Shown: one piece after another, positions 5,259-8,035 of the stretch | Position numbering within the stretch: the first letter of the stretch is position 1 | Layout: the number at the start of each line of letters is the position of its first letter | Assembly: GCA_023389895.1 (NCBI GenBank) | Contig: JAEWDX010000289.1 | Location: 1 to 8,035, forward strand | From: Bacillota bacterium | GTDB lineage: Bacteria; Bacillota; Bacilli; Bacillales; Cytobacillaceae | Length of the DNA stretch: 8,035 nucleotides | Reading direction: 5' to 3' | Notes under the pieces: model-generated | Told to the model about the DNA's origin: nothing | Seen by the model: only the letters and a program-made list of their open reading frames with translations | Database searches by the model: none | Position numbers and translations under genes: made by a program

Positions 5259-5272
5259 GTTGATGTGTCAAT
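5259..5272. promoter_or_regulatory. MarR operator copy 3 (imperfect): GTTGATGTGTCAAT
   Basis: It matches copies 1 and 2 at the outer TTGA and GTCAA positions with symmetry-breaking changes, so it is probably a weaker site. It lies between the other operators and the SDR ribosome site (AAAGGAG, 5312-5318), well placed to affect the plus-strand transcript. Confidence 0.6.
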
Positions 5273-5327
5273 CTTAATTTGCAATACAAAATTGAGCAGT
5301 AAATCCTCAAGAAAGGAGTTATTTCTT

Positions 5328-5936
5328 ATGCAGGATAAACCCGTGGCCTTGGTCACCGGGGACAATAAAGGAATCGGTCTTCAAATCGCGAAAGATCTCG
5401 CGGCGCACGGCTTCACTGTGCTCGTGAACAACGCGGGTATATCGCACTTGGGTCAGCCAGGCAGGCCTCTCGAGAAGGTCAGGAAGTCGGGGCGCCCAAG
5501 CGTAGCCTCTCTAGACGAGGTGCGAGCAGTTTTTGAGACGAACGTGTTCGGCGTCGTCATCGCTGTCACGCAAGCGATGCTGCCGCTCCTTCGTGAAGCG
5601 TCGGCAGCACGTATCGTCAACGTATCGAGCGGTTCGGGCTCGCTAACGTTGAACGCGGATCCGACTAATTCACATCGCGAGATGTTCGGTGCCGTTTACA
5701 GCCCTTCGAAGACGGCTCTCAATGCGATTACGCTCGCCTTCGCCATCGAACTCGAGTCGACAAGCATTAAGTCTCGAGCACTGACACACCGAGATATGTG
5801 TAGACAACCTGAAGGCGTGAATGCCTTCCCAATATCCTTAAGGAGTGTGTTATCACATGGAATATGTAAAACTTGGACGCAGCGGCTTAGAGGTTTCAAA
5901 ATTAAGCCTTGGAACCATGAGCTTCGGAGTACCTGA
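5328..5936 (+). pseudogene. Short-chain dehydrogenase/reductase with internal deletion and lost C-terminus
   Basis: The frame opens at ATG 5328 after AAAGGAG (5312-5318) and encodes 202 residues. The start is a normal Rossmann NADPH-binding motif, VALVTGDNKGIGLQIA (TGxxxGIG). Residue 33 (HGFTVLV) then runs directly into NNAGISH at 34, whereas in classical SDRs about 55-60 residues lie between, including the cofactor-specificity loop. The active-site Ser (NVSSGSG) and the YSPSK Tyr/Lys pair remain. After ELESTSIK (codon ending 5771) the sequence stops resembling an SDR; the remaining residues are leader and aldo-keto reductase DNA read in another frame, overlapping that gene by 80 bases. The expected VNAxxPGF segment and C-terminal helices are gone. 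It is GC-rich compared with its neighbours, consistent with transfer. It is almost certainly inactive, although the frame is open. Confidence 0.82.
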
Positions 5937-6828
5937 ACGCGGCAATGCCCCATGGTCTCTGGATGAGGAGCAAAGCAGACCGATTATTAAGAAGGCACTC
6001 GAATCGGGCATCAACTTTTTCAGTACCGCCAACATGTATTCCGACGGAACAAGCGAAGAAATTCTCGGGCGTGCCTTAAAGGACTTCGCTCATCGTGACG
6101 AAGTCGTCATAGCAACAAAGGTATTTGTTCCGATGCGCAAAGGTCCGAATGCTATGGGACTTTCCCGTAAAGCGATCATGACCGAAATTGATAACAGTCT
6201 AAGACGACTCGGAACAGACTATGTCGATTTGTACCAGATTCATCGGTGGGATCCTAATACGCCAATTGAGGAGACCATGGAGGCTCTTCACGATTTAGTT
6301 AAGACGGGCAAGGTCAGATATATCGGAGCATCCTCCATGCTGGCATGGCAGTTTGCGAAAGCTCAGCATGTCGCAGAGCGCAACGGCTGGACACGGTTCG
6401 TTTCCATGGAGAATAGATTAAACCTGCTCTATCGGGAAGAAGAACGAGAAATGCTCCCCCTTTGCAAAGATGAGGGAGTTGGCGTCACTCCTTACCTGCC
6501 TTTGGCTGCAGGTCGGTTAACCCGTGATTGGAATGAGCAGACCTCGCGATCCGAGAATGACCAGATAGCAAAGTCGTTGTTTATTAAAACGGAAGAGGCT
6601 GATCGTAAAGTCGCGGAAAGAGTTGCGGAAGTTGCCGCTAACCGAGGAATTCCACGCGCACAAATTGCACTTGCATGGTTGCTGCAAAAGGAAGAGGTCA
6701 CAGCGCCGATTATGGGTTCGACCAAAATCAGCCATCTAGAAGATGCGGTTTCGGCGTTGTCGGTTAAATTGACTTCTGAAGAAATCACCCGTTTAGAAGA
6801 ACTGTATATTCCACATCCATTCGTATAA
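5857..6828 (+). CDS. Aldo-keto reductase, YajO-like, with catalytic Asp replaced by Ser
   Basis: This 323-residue (alpha/beta)8-barrel NADPH-dependent oxidoreductase strongly resembles E. coli YajO (LGTMSFG, SDGTSEEILGRAL, YVDLYQIHRWDPNTPIEETMEAL, KVRYIGASSM, REEEREMLPLC, PLAAGRLTR, RAQIALAWLL, PIMGSTK, ending PHPFV). Such enzymes reduce aldehydes and ketones in the cytoplasm, and YajO has been linked to deoxyxylulose phosphate formation. Of the catalytic tetrad, Tyr61 (NMYSDG), Lys88 (IATKV) and His129 (QIHRW) are present. The Asp of the usual FDTAN motif is Ser56 (FSTAN, codon AGT at 6022-6024), which should lower activity. ATG 5857 is chosen because AAGGAG lies at 5840-5845; a GTG at 5845 overlaps that site. 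It sits downstream of the SDR remnant on the same strand, so it is probably controlled by MarR, and a terminator follows at 6898. Confidence 0.92.
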   Translation: MEYVKLGRSGLEVSKLSLGTMSFGVPERGNAPWSLDEEQSRPIIKKALESGINFFSTANMYSDGTSEEILGRALKDFAHRDEVVIATKVFVPMRKGPNAMGLSRKAIMTEIDNSLRRLGTDYVDLYQIHRWDPNTPIEETMEALHDLVKTGKVRYIGASSMLAWQFAKAQHVAERNGWTRFVSMENRLNLLYREEEREMLPLCKDEGVGVTPYLPLAAGRLTRDWNEQTSRSENDQIAKSLFIKTEEADRKVAERVAEVAANRGIPRAQIALAWLLQKEEVTAPIMGSTKISHLEDAVSALSVKLTSEEITRLEELYIPHPFV

Positions 6829-6897
6829 ATTTGACGCAAGTAAGGCGTGCATCTGCTAATCATGCAAAGCCTGATTCTTATATGGTCAATTCTATGG

Positions 6898-6942
6898 AAA
6901 GAACTCTTCATGCTATTTCTCATGAAGAGTTCTTTCGCTTTT
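6898..6942 (+). terminator. Intrinsic terminator of the aldo-keto reductase transcript
   Basis: AAAGAACTCTTCATG (6898-6912) pairs perfectly with 6921-6935 (15 bp, 8-base loop), followed by CGCTTTTG. A smaller bulged hairpin (AGGC/GCCT plus TGCAT/ATGCA, 6843-6872) lies just before it. Confidence 0.85.
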
Positions 6943-7257
6943 GTGGTGATACGGAGAACCGTACCACAAGTGATGGTAAACAGGATTAGACATGAGATTG
7001 TACTAGACAGTTACTACATAAGCAAGCTAATACGAGAACTGCATCACATATAAATAATAGGGGAGATATAGCGGACAAACGAAGTAGAAAGCGAATTCGC
7101 AGGAGATTATACAGGTTAAAGACTAGGCGTGTCAATTTCATATAGGTGCTAGTTTTCCAGTTTTGTTCCAAAGCCTTCAAGCGAATCGCCTGTTATTCAT
7201 TATTGTTGGGGGTAAAGGTAAAGGGTCCCGCCAACTTTTAATGTTAAAAGAGATCAT
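6943..7257. other. Intergenic region without a recognised gene
   Basis: It separates the aldo-keto reductase terminator from the WYL regulator stop. It holds a bulged hairpin at 6943-6967 (GTGG/CCAC and TACGG/CCGTA), a near-consensus minus-strand promoter (7106-7135), and an AT-only palindrome CTTTTAATGTTAAAAG (7235-7250). Open frames exist on both strands (minus 6986-7180; plus 6996-7145, rich in Arg/Lys) but neither has a good start with a ribosome site or a recognisable family. Confidence 0.6.
7106..7135 (-). promoter_or_regulatory. Near-consensus sigma-A promoter with no clear gene downstream
   Basis: On the minus strand TTGACA (7130-7135) and TATAAT (7106-7111) are both perfect hexamers with an 18-base spacer. 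Transcription would start near 7099 and run toward 6940, where the 6898-6935 hairpin could stop it. No convincing ORF lies in that interval. It may drive a small RNA of roughly 160-200 bases or be a relic of a lost gene. Confidence 0.65.
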
Positions 7258-8035
7258 TTAGGAATATTTATTCACTATTTTAAGTAAATAATCTCGAAAT
7301 TCTTCAATATAGGTTTTCGGCTCTACTATTTCCAGATTTGTCCCGAAACTCGCTAAAAATTGAAAACCAATACTGTTTTGCGGAACATAGATGGTGGCTA
7401 AGTAATATTCTGGACTGTAGTTTTCAATACTCTTTCGACCGTACCTTTCAATGAATTGATCTTTTATGCCAGGCGAAATCAACGCCTTGACTGCGACTAG
7501 TTCCGGTTGAAAACTTGCTTCCTTCTCTTGTTCCAACAAATCATCTCTAGGGCTAAATGTTTGTTCATTCATATTAAGATGATCGATCCGAGATAATTTG
7601 AACGTTCTATATCTCATGCGATGTAAACAGAATCCTTTCAAATACCAACTCGTTTCGCTAAAATGAAGCTGATAGGGCTCGACAGTTCTTTTCGTCGTAG
7701 TGCCATTTTTATCTATATAATCAAATGAAACTAATCTTCTCTTTAATATGGCTTCCTGACATGTCTTCAAGGTTTGACGAATCTCAGACCGCCCCTCCCA
7801 ATCATAAAAAGATAGTTGAATTGAACCTTTCGGAGCCAATGGGCTAACCATGGCTTCTATTTTTTTGATCGTTATTTCAACTTCTTCGCTAATTAGAATT
7901 TGTTCCAATCCGCCGAGCGCAGTCAATATATTCTCTAAGTCGGAGCTGTTTAAAAGACGTTTATCCACCTTGTATTCATCCATAATGCCGTAGCCGCCAT
8001 GAACTCCACTGACCGAATAGATCGGGATGTTTGAT
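7258..8035 (-). CDS. WYL-domain transcriptional regulator (YobV-like), 5' end outside window
   Basis: About 259 codons are visible. The frame stays open to the right edge, so the internal ATG at 7981-7983 is not the true start: the preceding codons read IPIYSVSGVHGGYGIMDEYK, the wing and linker that follow an HTH_11 domain in this family. The HTH itself lies beyond the window. The WYL ligand-sensing domain spans roughly the middle of the visible part, with VSFDYIDKNGTTTKRTVEPY, then SWYLKGFCLHRMRYRTFKLS (the W-Y-L signature and Arg-rich strand), then SRIDHL. The C-terminal WCX region ends FGTNLEIVEPKTYIEEFRDY. Total length would be near 300-320 residues, normal for the family. Such proteins bind small ligands or nucleic acids and control neighbouring genes. 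The target may lie outside the window or in the promoter-bearing gap downstream. No strong terminator follows its stop. Confidence 0.9.
   Translation of the reverse strand, partial: SNIPIYSVSGVHGGYGIMDEYKVDKRLLNSSDLENILTALGGLEQILISEEVEITIKKIEAMVSPLAPKGSIQLSFYDWEGRSEIRQTLKTCQEAILKRRLVSFDYIDKNGTTTKRTVEPYQLHFSETSWYLKGFCLHRMRYRTFKLSRIDHLNMNEQTFSPRDDLLEQEKEASFQPELVAVKALISPGIKDQFIERYGRKSIENYSPEYYLATIYVPQNSIGFQFLASFGTNLEIVEPKTYIEEFRDYLLKIVNKYS

Noticed and set aside
5265..5327. Upstream extension of the SDR frame
   Set aside because: It would start inside the third operator palindrome without a ribosome site; ATG 5328 follows AAAGGAG and begins at the normal SDR N-terminus.
5845..5856. GTG start for the aldo-keto reductase
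   Set aside because: The GTG overlaps the AAGGAG ribosome site itself, and family members start at the MEYVKLG position.
6492..6923. Minus-strand open frame antisense to the aldo-keto reductase
   Set aside because: It is the shadow of a well-supported gene and its start lies in the terminator hairpin.
6996..7145. Plus-strand Arg/Lys-rich frame including ADKRSRKRIRRRLYRLK
   Set aside because: The AGGGGAG before it is followed by ATA, not a start codon. The composition is striking but no start or family supports it, and it overlaps the minus-strand promoter.
6986..7180. Minus-strand 64-codon frame starting MKALEQNWK
   Set aside because: It spans the consensus promoter hexamers, which lie inside it, and shows no recognisable family or ribosome site.
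7235..7250. CTTTTAATGTTAAAAG as a terminator for the WYL gene
   Set aside because: The stem is almost entirely A-T with a two-base loop and no T tract beyond it, so it would be a poor terminator.

Overview
The window looks like accessory chromosomal DNA (or a large plasmid) from a low-GC Gram-positive bacterium of the order Bacillales (Bacillus, Lysinibacillus or Paenibacillus type). The evidence is AGGAGG-type ribosome sites, a XerS-type recombinase fragment, a YoaP-like acetyltransferase, and HxlR, MarR and YobV-like WYL regulators. Base composition shifts sharply from block to block. Positions 1-3150 are very AT-rich, the short-chain dehydrogenase remnant at about 5330-5770 is clearly GC-rich, and the rest is intermediate. 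Broken genes are frequent, so this reads as a mosaic built by repeated insertion and deletion.

Left block (1-2030), plus strand. A decayed radical-SAM-like gene (one frameshift, one internal stop) is followed closely by an apparently intact GNAT/YoaP-type acetyltransferase and a stand-alone acyl/peptidyl carrier protein. The carrier protein is cut off at its 3' end, exactly where a xerS-type tyrosine recombinase fragment begins. The radical SAM enzyme, acetyltransferase and carrier protein could be the remains of a small biosynthetic operon. That is inference.

Middle block (2030-3155) has no intact gene. It holds a family of seven approximately 20-bp repeats in both orientations that form two large inverted pairs, two strong hairpin terminators, and what look like 3' remnants of minus-strand genes.

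Right block (3156-8035) is rich in regulators. A RidA-family gene (minus) and an HxlR regulator (plus) are divergent around palindromic operator-like sites. Next come a badly decayed tetR-family remnant cut by a 132-bp element with imperfect terminal inverted repeats, then an intact MarR regulator (minus). The MarR gene is divergent from an SDR remnant with a large internal deletion and from a complete YajO-like aldo-keto reductase. The MarR intergenic region carries three copies of a TTGACnnGTCAA-type palindrome. A strong terminator follows the reductase. A near-consensus minus-strand promoter with no convincing ORF sits at about 7106-7135. The window ends inside a WYL-domain regulator (minus) that runs off the right edge.

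The most plausible theme of the right block is stress or metabolite-responsive redox and detoxification genes, each beside its own repressor. I found no clearly novel complete system. The items most worth a second look are the 20-bp repeat array next to the recombinase fragment, the triple MarR operator, the aldo-keto reductase with its catalytic Asp replaced by Ser, and the orphan promoter.
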